DNA of 64,000 nucleotides from Liolophura sinensis. Lineage: Eukaryota; Mollusca; Polyplacophora; Chitonida; Chitonidae. Both the position numbers and the translations under genes were made by a program. Below the pieces are notes generated by a model, which was given only the letters and a program-made list of their open reading frames with translations, searched no databases and was not told the DNA's origin. Shown here in pieces: positions 35,501 to 45,527 of this stretch (position 1 is the stretch's first letter; every line of letters starts with the position of its first letter). The DNA is taken from the NCBI RefSeq assembly GCF_032854445.1, contig NC_088295.1, forward strand, positions 65,887,249-65,951,248. The letters run 5' to 3'.

Positions 35501-38335
35501 AACCTGTGCATAAAAATATGTCTTTGAAGTCTGTGCGTGACTTTCTTAATGAAGCTGCTGACAGACAGACAAATGAGCACCGTCAAAAGTACATGTATAA
35601 TCTTCTTGGCAGAGGTAATGAATCCGGCTGGTAAAAACAGAAGAAACCCCTGGGGTATCTTGAATTCATACGTAACTTGACAAATGGACAAACTGTATTG
35701 AAGTCAAGCAGAGTCAAAGAAACCATAAAGTTTAAAACTGGCAATCTTTGCACTGGTGGGTCAAATTCCCAGGGCCAAATTAAAGGTTTAAGCCAAGTAT
35801 TGGCCGTCTCAGTGTCCTTACACTTTGACACGTTCGGACGTCATGTCCAGTGGCTTATACCTTGAGTTCCAGTGAGGCAGGTGTAATTAACATAGAGGGA
35901 CATTATACAAACAGCCATATTGTATTGTGATGACAACGGTGGTGTAACCTCAAAGCAAGCAACAAACAAATAAAACGAACGGGAAATAAGTTGCACGGGT
36001 TATATATATATATGCCCGCATAAGTTCCGGTAATGCAATAATACAACATTCTGCTACTGAGCAATTTCTCTCTAAACAATCCATAGATATATCAATTTTT
36101 GTTTCGCAGAATTTTTACTGGCACATATTGTAATGACTTCATGGACTTGTAAGCACATATCTTGTTGAACAAAAACGCCATACTGGACGCTGGGTTGCAT
36201 GCTATGTATGCATGCTGACCAAGACTTGGATTATATGATTCATGTAGATTTCTTCCGCGTGCGATTAACACTTTCCCGTGTATTTCAATTATGCTTAGGT
36301 TTGCCAGCAGTCATCACGTTCATCAGCCATATGCCTGACCATACTTTAGACGGGGTACCCTACGGCCAGGCGTGTCGCCGTCTGGAGGAGGCTGGGGCTG
36401 CTGTGGTTGGGTTGAACTGCGGCAGAGGGCCATGTACCATGTTACCACTGTTGAAGGAAATCAAAGAGGCCTGTAAGGTAAGAACTGAAACTGGACGTGG
36501 AACTGAAATATTGCATGGCCTACCACTGTGTGTGTCAATCTAAACTAGCCAAAAACGAACATCATCCCTCGCAATGTTTCCAGGCATTTCCACTGCAACA
36601 GCCTCAATATACCGGCAGGCCTACGCCATCATGTTTGATTCACTGCTCTCAAAATAACAGTGTGATGATTTTTCCGTCATAAAGGCTACTGGCTGCCATA
36701 GCCGATCTATAGGCCTGTAAAGCACTTACGTATAACTTCTGAATGGTCACTTATCCTTGCCGCACCTATAATACAGCACACGCTCATGAATTTTGAATTG
36801 TCAGTTACGTCTGTTTGATTCTTCGTGTAGTCTTTTAGCATGGTTTCGTCTGTCGAATACATGGCCCCATAGCCACTCTGCCCGTTCCTTACCGCACATG
36901 TAATATAGCACACACACACACACGAATACTGAATTGTCAGTTACGTCTGTTTGTTTCTTCCTTAAGTCTTTTAGCATGGTTTTGTCTGTTGTATACAGGG
37001 CCCCATAGTCACTCTGTCCGTTCCTTACCGCGCATATAACATAGCACACACACACACACGAATACTGAATTGTCAGTTACGTTTGTTTGATTCTTCCTTT
37101 AGTCTTTTAGGGTGGTTTTGTCTGTTGTATACAGGGCCCCATAGCCGCTCTGCCCGTTCCTTACCGCACATACTACGACAGGAAGAACTTTCAGTCTCTC
37201 AAGGATGCCGTGACAGGTTTGACAGGCTCGAATGTTTTATATGATGTAGTATATATCTGGTATGGGCGTTTACAATTTGCTGACAAGGTCGAGGTTGTCA
37301 GCTGAAGTCGACCAATCACGGGCCAATGGTAAAACCTCTTCTCGATTGGCAGGTCAGGCTCAATTGGCGGCAGGACTTTTTCCCCATAATCATAAGCTGC
37401 CTTTGTGTACCTGTATGACGTTTGTTGTGAAACTCCATGCGTTACTGTGCCTTATGTGAACTTGGCGATGGTATTAAAGCTTGACTGTATGTAAATAATT
37501 TTGGGATTGAACATTTACCCAAGCAGACTTATGGGAAGTATTTTTTACATATTTGATTTATTTATTTATTTTATTTTATTGGTGTTTAACGCCATACTCC
37601 AAACTATTTCACATATACAACTGCGTAATGTGAAATGACAAACTTCTTTTCATATTGGTCTTGCATTTGAAAATGTTTATGTGCGAATTCTTGATTGAAG
37701 ATGCTTATTTGGTAGGCGCTAAGTTTAACTAAAGCCACGTTCACGTATTTGTGATATCCAATCGTTGAATGAAAACAGAAAAGTCTGTTTTAGAATGCCG
37801 CCTTCAGACGATTTGTCGAATGCTGTACACAATCGCATGAAATAACAGGAATAATTCGATATGTACGTACTATATTACAATAAACAGGTACCGTATTTAA
37901 ATACCTCTGTTTTCCAAAGTCAGCATTACCTGGTTACCCATGAGTACTGATCAACACCTTTGTAATCGTAATTTTGGTGGCAATTCTGACAGAGCAACAG
38001 TTAAAAGTGATAAAAAGTAGAAATTATAAAATTTGTTTGATCTCTTTTTTTCAGGTGAGCGATCGTTTCCAGTTGACCTACCGGCGCATGCGTGTAGTCG
38101 TCACGACATAGCTATGTTCGCACGAGAAGCCAAACAGATAGGTGTCCAGTTTATCGGTCTTTGCTGTGGGAACGCCTCGCACTACTTACGTGTGCTGGCG
38201 GAGGAATATGGCCGCACTCCCGCCGCTAGTAAATATTCCCCGGATATGTCGCAGCATTTTTGTTTTGGTTCCAAGGATAAGTTTGACCCGTACTATACCG
38301 AAGGGCTGATGAAAGATTTGGTTGGAACTACCTGA
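32546..38335 (+). CDS. BHMT-like: Betaine-homocysteine S-methyltransferase-like protein, copy 2
   Basis: Seven exons: 32546-32558, 32736-32926, 33812-34006, 35187-35298, 36299-36477, 37135-37216 and 38055-38335, encoding 350 residues. All junctions are GT/AG with phases identical to copy 1. Landmarks are [20 protein letters not shown] (exon 2), [20 protein letters not shown] and [14 protein letters not shown] (exon 3), [18 protein letters not shown] (exon 4), first zinc ligand in [16 protein letters not shown] (exon 5), [11 protein letters not shown] (exon 6) and paired zinc ligands in [14 protein letters not shown] (exon 7). It closes with [17 protein letters not shown], short of the vertebrate dimerisation arm. 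The intron before exon 6 contains tandem copies of the exon 6 acceptor region. The predicted reaction is methyl transfer to homocysteine in the cytosol; the donor is not determined. Confidence 0.94.
33283..33465. repeat. Block shared with BHMT-like 4 (intron 2 of copy 2)
   Basis: About 180 bp match 62165-62345 in the same orientation, including gaataattat, tttaacatta and gtgtagagcctgtgttgtta / gtgtagagcttggattgtta. It lies between exons 2 and 3 here but downstream of exon 3 in copy 4. Confidence 0.75.
34036..34184 (-). mobile_element. SINE-A copy interrupted by another SINE-A
   Basis: The tail and body of a diverged copy (atttatttatttggatgata, caactggagaggaagtcagc, atgagctt) run up to the insertion point. 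The rest of its head resumes at 34458-34540. Confidence 0.75.
34185..34457 (+). mobile_element. SINE-A, full length, A-tailed
   Basis: The head GGGGCCTCCGTGGCTCAGTC carries a pol III A-box-like sequence, and TGTGAGTTCAAGTCC is the B-box position. The body includes ctggcttcctctccggccgt, gggtttcccccgggctctgc and cataatgctggccgccgtcg. It ends in a run of about 22 A. Confidence 0.92.
34458..34540 (-). mobile_element. Head of the interrupted SINE-A
   Basis: It continues the copy at 34036-34184: caatggtgagaggctcc, then a tRNA-like head remnant ending ctcggaggcccc. This shows that the full-length element landed inside it. Confidence 0.75.
34640..34765 (-). mobile_element. SINE-A copy, diverged
   Basis: It has gggttggtgtattgtgcaat, actcaagaacatttcact and a weak ggaggaaatcgg match. 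The head is lost. Confidence 0.6.
36712..37134 (+). repeat. 136-bp tandem repeat carrying the exon 6 acceptor of BHMT-like 2
   Basis: The start of exon 6 (GGCCCCATAG...CCGTTCCTTACCGC) plus roughly 90 bp of preceding intron is repeated with a period of exactly 136 bp. Starts are at 36863, 36999 and the functional 37135, with a more degraded fourth unit from about 36712. The acceptor AG is intact in the 36999 copy (gtatacag) and lost in the 36863 copy (gaatacatg). Each extra copy runs into an ACACAC tract instead of the rest of exon 6. Confidence 0.95.
37553..37625 (-). mobile_element. SINE-A 3' end fragment (intron 6 of BHMT-like 2)
   Basis: It has a TTTATTTATTTATTTTATTT tail followed by ttggtgtttaacgccatact. 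Confidence 0.7.
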
Positions 38336-38848
38336 ATCGTCTCACTGACTACAGTGGGGAAGATTGGCTTATACAAGTTGTCGGTATACCACATTACGTG
38401 TATAATGTCATTCGTAATGCCATTTTAGAATAGAACCGAATCTACCACTCTCTGTTGTAAATAGCCATATTGTTTTCCCCAAATAAGATCACTGACAGAA
38501 ACTTCCTACCGAAAGGACATCATACGTAAAGGAATAGGAGTTCTACTTTCAGGTTTTCATTTTGAGTATTTCTTGTTCCACATGTTACAAATACAAAGTC
38601 TTTGTGAAATTATTCGCCACGAATCACATAATCACACGAATAAAACACATAAAAGTTAGGACCAACAGAAAATCCTGTTGATAATCTTATCCAAATGGAC
38701 ACTGATTCAGGGAATTTAACCAAAAGTATATATCGTCCACTCTAGCTGTCTTGTATATGTATATTGCCAAAAATCATGTTATGCATTTATAAAAACATAT
38801 TCTGTTCTGTTCACTGTATTATGTAAAGCGTAAAATTATGTTTAACTT

Positions 38849-38854
38849 AATAAA
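38849..38854 (+). terminator. Polyadenylation signal of BHMT-like 2
   Basis: AATAAA lies 514 nt after the copy 2 stop codon, followed within 30 nt by a GT-rich stretch (gcctgtttgtttgtc). Confidence 0.65.
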
Positions 38855-38879
38855 GCTTGAAAGCATATACCTGCCTGTT

Positions 38880-39685
38880 TGTTTGTCATTTCTTTAAAAT
38901 GTTTCCAAACCAGTTTTCGGAAATGTCCACTGTGACCAGATTTCGGCAATGTGTTCTTCTTTTCAGTGTAACTTATGTGGCGTACACATCTGTTTATGAG
39001 CTTTTTTTTCACATAGCATAAGCTTCAAGTACATCGCACATTTGTCTGAGCATTCTTCCGTTATCATATTTTAACATTATCCTAATGATATACCAGCCCC
39101 AAACAAGGTCAGTGTTCTGTTCTGCTGCGTAACACTTCGTAGTCATATTTTACTCACAAATGATTTATCTGGCTCACAATGTTTGCGACGTCACGAACGA
39201 CAGCAATGCGTTTCCTGCACACCTGTACAATAGGTTGCGTCTAGTTTTGGGAGTTGATATAAATGCTTCTTAGTGCGGCACAAATGGCACACCATTGCGG
39301 ACCAATATGTTGTGGACGGCCAATATTGGGCCGATAGGCTTGTATTGCATTTAATCATTTTTATTTAATTTTATTTTCAAGCTATACAGTTTTGATGTCA
39401 AAACTTTCTGAGCTATAACTTTAATGTTTAATCAATACATAAAATCTCGGAAGACAAGGAGCTGAGACAGATCAGAGGCTACCTGTTACAGTGAACGTTA
39501 TTGACCAACAACATGTAGAAAGTCCCGACTTCAAGTCGCAGCAAAACAGCCAAAACTCTAATTATATAGACATTTGTATATAAACAGTATTACTTAAAGA
39601 GGTATGCACGCGTGTATAGGAAAGTAGGGCTTGTCGAAACGAAGATTTTGGTCGATATCTGTGATAGTGACATCTGTTGTCGTTG
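38880..39685. other. Intergenic stretch without a recognised gene
   Basis: No reading frame of interest and no repeat family recognised. Confidence 0.4.
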
Positions 39686-39692
39686 GTTCGTC

Positions 39693-39891
39693 GGGGCCTC
39701 CATGGCTCAGCTGGTTAGCACATTGGCGCAGCGTAATGACCCAGGAGCCTCTCACCAATGCGGTCTCTGCGGATGGTCGTGAGTTTCCCCCGGGCTCTGC
39801 TCGGTTTCCTCCCACCATAATGTTGGCCGCCGTTGTATAAGTGAAATATTCTTTAATACGGCGTAAAACACCAATCAAATAAAATCAAATA
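39693..39891 (+). mobile_element. SINE-A with internal deletion
   Basis: The head ggggcctccatggctcagct and 3' half (gatggtcgtgagtttccccc to caatcaaataaa) are present. The stretch between B box and body is deleted. Confidence 0.88.
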
Positions 39892-39944
39892 AATTGGTTG
39901 ATCATTTATTAATTCTCGATGCCAGTGCTGACATACTTGTATTT

Positions 39945-40015
39945 GCGACATTATCTTCACACCATGCCCAAGACACCAAACATGACACTTCACCCATGAC
40001 ATGTAGCTTTAAAAG
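39945..40015 (-). mobile_element. SINE-B fragment
   Basis: The order atcttcacaccatgcccaag, acaccaaacatgacac, ttcacccatgacatgt matches the SINE-B body. Confidence 0.5.
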
Positions 40016-40019
40016 TTAG

Positions 40020-42050
40020 AGTGTAATAGGGCAGCACGGAATTACCTCCCCTGAGTTCAGTCTCCCATTTAAGAGGTGCGATTATAGGAGTAAGCTTGGT
40101 CCAGACGTTTGACTCGATTGACATGTAGGTAGGGTGAAGTACACATCACCACCATTGCTTCGGAGGTAGCTTTCTGGCTGGCTGTTCGCAAATCTCTCCT
40201 TAAAGGAGAAGAAAGCATAAAAATGATGCCAAAATCAGATGAAAGAGCGTCAAAACTTATTTGCAGATATGATCTTTAATATTTTTTGGATTTTTTTTCA
40301 AGAGAAAAGGGTATTTGAAAATATTTTTGTGTGGTATGTATTTTGGACCAACTTTTGGTATTTATCGTTGTTGCATAATAATGTTCTAAATAAGGATGTG
40401 ATGCTTGTCCAATAAATTTATTTAAATGTAAATTTGTTGATTATATCGAAACATATGCATTTAACTTAAATTATTATAATATTTATGAACATATTAGAAA
40501 TAAAAATATGATCCAAATTGAGTTTTAATACATTTGTTAGGTGAAAAGAACAAATTCTCGTGCAAAAATATTTATTACACCTGTGTACGTCCTTATTTAT
40601 GACATTATTAAACAAAGACTATAAATGCCAAAAGGTGGTCCCAAGTACCCACCATACAAACATTACTTTCAAGTATCTTTTTCTCCTTGGAAAAAAATCG
40701 AAAAAAATACTGAAGACCACGTTTAGAAATAACTTTTCCCACTCTTTCATCTGAACTTTATGTCATTTTTATGTTTTCCCCACCTTTAAATCATGGCAGC
40801 CTCGTTTTCGCAAACGGGTCAGCCATTTACGGATCAAGGCTTTGGGAATCCCTCACTGACATGGACACACGGCGTACAGCTAGTATCGGTTGCATCGTTA
40901 TTAGACCATCCACCCGTGACCCAACATCTGTGCGAACACTAAAATAAATCTGTCGTGCTTTAACAAAGTAAGAAACGCAGAATTTAATTTCCTTCAACCC
41001 ACAGGGCGGATTGTCTGAAGGTGTGTTTGGATAACATTGAGTCATACGGCCGGGATACGGAAAATCTCTCATTTTTGAAATAATTCGGTCCGACCTGAGG
41101 AAGGTAAAACTGCCTCAGATGCTTTTCGTGGGGTTGCCATGGTTGTGTTTACGTAGGGATACATATCCTTAACCTTTGTCAAACGAAGAAGAGACTTCCT
41201 CACTTTGGAAACGAGAAGCACTCTCCCAGCAGAGGTGGTATTATAGCGCAGTAAACCTTTTGTCAGGAGAATTCTCAAGCGATCACGCTCTCCATAGCGG
41301 TTCTTACTTTTGAATTCAGCGCCACTCCCCTGAGAATATCTCAGTCAAGTAAACAGCGGCAAGTTGCGCAATGGAGGCAGTTAGTAGTGGACCCTATGTT
41401 GTCAGATCAGGGGAGGTAACAATGGTCTAGGTACTGGACTAGGACTTAACTGTGGTTAGGTGGGACCTCAGAAATTAGATAATGGGTAGTAAGCGAAGTT
41501 AAAGCGGCATAAGCTAGTTGAAGACCTAGCTTTCAGACAACATTTAATGTTGTAAACCTGTTTGGAAGTCAAGGATAAACAATATGCGGCGCGCTAATCA
41601 ACTGAGACACGGAGGCCCCAGCATTACGTCATAGTAGCTGTTGTGTAATAAGGGAGGTGATTCAGAGCAAGCCTAGTGATATCCTCCATGGACAGGCGGT
41701 ATATCAAAGACGTCCACAGTTTAGACAACTTGAGGTAATGAAGAGTCGTCTTTCTAGCTTAAAACTAATCCAAGTGGAAGTTTTATCTGGTAGAATTTTA
41801 AAGTTTCGCTTTTCTTTGGCATGCCACAGTCAAGTGTTTCCGGAATGTCATACTTGTTGAGATGAAGAACTGCTGGTTAAATTTCCTGATTTAAACTTAC
41901 TTCCTGCGTTGCATGGCGCTCAGCTGAAAGGAACCCTAAACCAAAACCTGTCCAACGCATGGTGTCAGTACTCTGTAGCAGCGAGGATTATGTGGCGTCC
42001 TGGTCACTGAGTGCGTTGCTCATTCCTGTTCATAATTCTTTACAACTTGG
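40020..42050. other. Intergenic stretch without a recognised gene
   Basis: Short frames on both strands (for example minus 40827-41072 and 41069-41278) show no family motif or splice context. The segment ends close to a young SINE-A. Confidence 0.4.
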
Positions 42051-42054
42051 ACCT

Positions 42055-42348
42055 TAATCGCCATACTGGGGGCCTCCGTGGCTCAGTTGGTTAGCGCGCT
42101 AGCGCAGCGCAATGACCCAGGAGTCTATCACCAATGCGGTCGCTGTGAGTTCAAGTCCAGCTCATGCTGGCTTCCTCTCCGGCCGTACGTGGGAAGGTCT
42201 ACCAGCAACCTGCGGATGGTCGTGGGTTTCCCCCGGGCTCTACCCGTTTACCTCCCACCATAATGCTGGCCGCCGTCGTATAAGTGAAATATTCTTGAGT
42301 ACGGCGTAAAACACCAATCAAATAAATAAATAAATAATCGCCATACTG
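42055..42348 (+). mobile_element. Young full-length SINE-A with target-site duplication
   Basis: The 266-bp element occupies 42069-42334: head ggcctccgtggctcagttgg, B box gtgagttcaagtcc, complete body and an AAATAAATAAAT tail. It is bounded by the perfect 14-bp direct repeat TAATCGCCATACTG at 42055-42068 and 42335-42348. This copy defines the element's ends. Confidence 0.97.
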
Positions 42349-42349
42349 A

Positions 42350-43395
42350 ACCGGAAACGGTACCTGATTGGACGTTCCATTACATGAATGCACCAATGAC
42401 ATCTCTCCTATCCATCACGTGTCCACGTGTTCTGCGATGGCTGATCAGGTCATTAAACTTCCCTTTTTTCACATTTATAAAACTCGCTACACTCTAAGTC
42501 ACTCTCTATGACTCCACGTGCTAGAGGAATCGGAGCCATATAAGGAGTAAAAAAAGGCGATACAGTATATGGATAGTCAGTACTGTTCAAATTCTTCAAT
42601 CTTGTTAAGCTTGTATCAAATATTTCACTGATTTATTTCTATGAATCTGTTAGGTATATGGGAGGAGAAGTCACTGCCTATCGTCAGGCTTCTGGTCAAC
42701 CCCCTGATGCGAATCCTCAGCCGAATCAGGCAGAGCTGACGTGCTGGCTTCCTGATTGGTCAGGAGCATGATCTGCAACGAGAGCACCGCTTTAAACGTG
42801 ACCCAGCGATAGATTCGAGGGAAATCAAGATGTATTGCAAAGATATCGATTTGATTGATACAGGTTATCGACTCGGCCTTTCCCGTTGTCCGTGTGAAAA
42901 TAAGCGACCGGCTAACCCGAAGATAGCCAAGTGTTCACTACTGAGGTCATGACCCGTTCCAGATACTGTCAGTCACAGAGCCAAGTAGGTGTGTCTCGGC
43001 TCGTGATGTCCACATGTCTGGCTTGATTTGCACTTCCTGATCCACAAAGATTGGTGTGGTATGATCACGTGCTGCCATGGATACAACCCACCACATCGTC
43101 TCAATACTTACTGAAGTGGTCGCTAAACAGAAATATGCTAACTCCGTAAACGTGAACAAAGGCGTTACATCGGCTTAGTGATCTCTATCGACAGAGTTGT
43201 CAAAAAAGTTCATGAAATAAGTCACGATATGAGAAAAGTATGGAAGACCATTGTGACTATGTCATAATTTCTGTCGACGAATTTAGACGACTGTGCTTCT
43301 TGCCTTTTCTTAAGTATTAAACTCAACTATGACGTTGTTGTACTTAACTACCCTTTATTGATAATTGCTTGTACAGTTACATCATACCACTTCAG
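42350..43395. other. Intergenic stretch without a recognised gene
   Basis: A 70-codon minus-strand frame at 42947-43159 has no recognisable motif. Nothing else is supported. Confidence 0.4.
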
Positions 43396-43404
43396 GAGAT
43401 TCTT

Positions 43405-43615
43405 GGGAGGGACGTCATTGGCCAAATTGTTAGCGCGCTAGCGCAGAACGACTCACCACTGCTGTCTCTTTGAGTTCAGGTCCACCTCATTCTAGTCTCC
43501 AGCCCGCGGATGATCGTTGCTTTCCCTCGGGCGCTGTCTGGTTTCTCCCGCCACAACGATGACCGTCGTGGTGTAAGTGAACTATTCTTGAGTGGCAATG
43601 AAATAAATATACTCA
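43405..43615 (+). mobile_element. SINE-A, older full-length copy
   Basis: Head remnants (aaattgttagcgcgctagcg, tctttgagttcaggtcc) and body remnants (gaccgtcgtggtgtaagtga) occur in order. Divergence is high. Confidence 0.8.
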
Positions 43616-44619
43616 AACACAAACTTACAGACACCACTGGAGCTGAGAGGCTTTAACTATTAAAGGAAAAAAAAAGTTTATCATTCCATCCAGAATACGT
43701 CTTCAGCACACACAAATGTTATCTTTGTCTCAATGTTTCTTTTTTGCCTGAATTATATAAAATTGTCACAATTTTCTGTTTTGCATTTTTCAAGGTGTGA
43801 TAGTATAGTGAATTCACACGCTCTTTCACTCTATCGGACCTTTGGTGACAGTAAACTCTTGTTGCCGTTTGTTGAAGACTACTTCTTCTCCACCAAAATA
43901 GTGAGCAGATCAGTAGGTCAGAAGTTGGAAAGTTCGTCAATAACTTACCAAAGGTCGATGGCTTATACGGAGCACAGCCGTTTCCTCGACCCACTGAACT
44001 GAACGCCGCCGAAAGTATAGCGTTAAAAGCAAACAAATAATCAATAAAATACCAGTGCTCGAATGATCGAATGAATGACCAGGGTTTAACTCCACAGTAT
44101 TTCAGCCGTGTCTTCGCGATAACGTGTTGGAACTAGCAAACAGTTGTCTTTCGACTTGAAAATGATGACATTCAATATCCGAAGAAATAGGAAACAGGTG
44201 TTTATTTCAAACCAGCAAAAATTATCAAACATAGTTAAAATTAGAAATCACACACATTAAACATAAATCTTTTTGAATATAGTTCTTAACTGTACATTTA
44301 AATGTGTAACCTTAAAATATCTTTTAAATGTCTAACTACAACATCGCAAGCAAGGCTATGTTAAATGTAACGCGAAACGCGTACGTTGGCATCGAGAACA
44401 ACTTTCTGTTCTAAATCATGTTCATTCATTCTGTTCACCGGGCCTACTCGGTCTCGCACGGTAACACTATATATTTGTACACATGCATTCCGCTATGCAT
44501 ACTTCTGAAGAACCTAACACCAGCTACACAATTTGTTTGTACAGAATTAAATAGTTAAGTTGCATCACATGTATGGCTTCACATCATGCAGGCACATCGT
44601 TTCATTGTAGAGATAGCAC

Positions 44620-44795
44620 CCCACCCAGTCACATTATACTCAGGCCAAACAGTCATGTTTCCTTGTTCCAACCTCTCTGTGCTGAGCGCCAAGCGAAGCA
44701 GCAAGTATAATTTTTAACGTCTTTGATATGACCCGACCCCGGGATTCCAGATCCCCCGACTTCGAGGTGGCCACCGAAGCGGCTTACAAAAAATA
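44620..44795 (-). mobile_element. SINE-B copy, partial
   Basis: It has cccacccagtcacattatac, gctgagcgccaagcgaagca and, at the head, gacccgaccccgggattcca and ggccaccgaagcggctt. Confidence 0.75.
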
Positions 44796-44799
44796 GGGA

Positions 44800-45440
44800 G
44801 TTGACGTTAAACAGAAAAAACCCTGTGAAAGTACAAGTACCTACATGTGCGCCTATGTTTACGGAATTGACTTACCACTGAATTACGCAAACTCGTTTTG
44901 GGCTGTAGCTTTATATTAGAGGGTAGGATTACATAGCTTACAACGTTACCTATAAGGATAGCGAAAAAATAGAGACGATGTTGAAGTTTTTACAGCACTT
45001 TGCTTATGCTACTACGTAGTTGTCAGTGAATTTACATTAAGAAATATGTTTGTCTGAGTAGAAAACTGCACCGAAAATACACGGTTCTGCCAGCAAATTT
45101 TACTGTAAAAACGCCATTTGTAATTTAGTGTGGCCGTATTTATGGCATATCTCCTCGCCGTGATAGCTGCTTTCCGGACTGATGCCACACACTGACACTG
45201 GATCTCTAACACTACGCTGTACGTGCGAGACGTAACTTTTTGTTAACATTCTAGGCTACGTGTGGATGATTTGAAATTCTAAATCACCCCTATTTGTGTT
45301 GACATGTATTAGTCCTCTACAGAAAACTATATTAGCATAAGGATCCCTCTCATCTACCCTACATGAGGCGAACAGACAATATATACACTGCAGATAAAAC
45401 GTGTGGTAAAAGTGAGTTAAAACCAACTCAGCGACGACCG
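44800..45440. other. Upstream region of BHMT-like 3
   Basis: No gene recognised. TATATA-like words occur at about 45379 (caatatataca) and about 45451 (ctattatatg). Neither is the GCATATATAA box of the other copies, so the promoter of copy 3 is not settled. Confidence 0.4.
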
Positions 45441-45527
45441 CGTGAACAGCCTATTATATGTATCAACAAAAGTGACCTGAGAGGTACTTTTCAGTGTAGG
45501 GACAACGTTTTAAGATCAGGAACAGCC

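Noticed and set aside
35434-35634. 66-codon frame in intron 4 of BHMT-like 2
   Set aside because: It lies between two well-defined exons and adds no BHMT similarity. No splice sites place it in the transcript.
43719-44036. 105-codon minus-strand frame next to a SINE-A
   Set aside because: No recognisable protein family and low-information composition; not supported as a gene.
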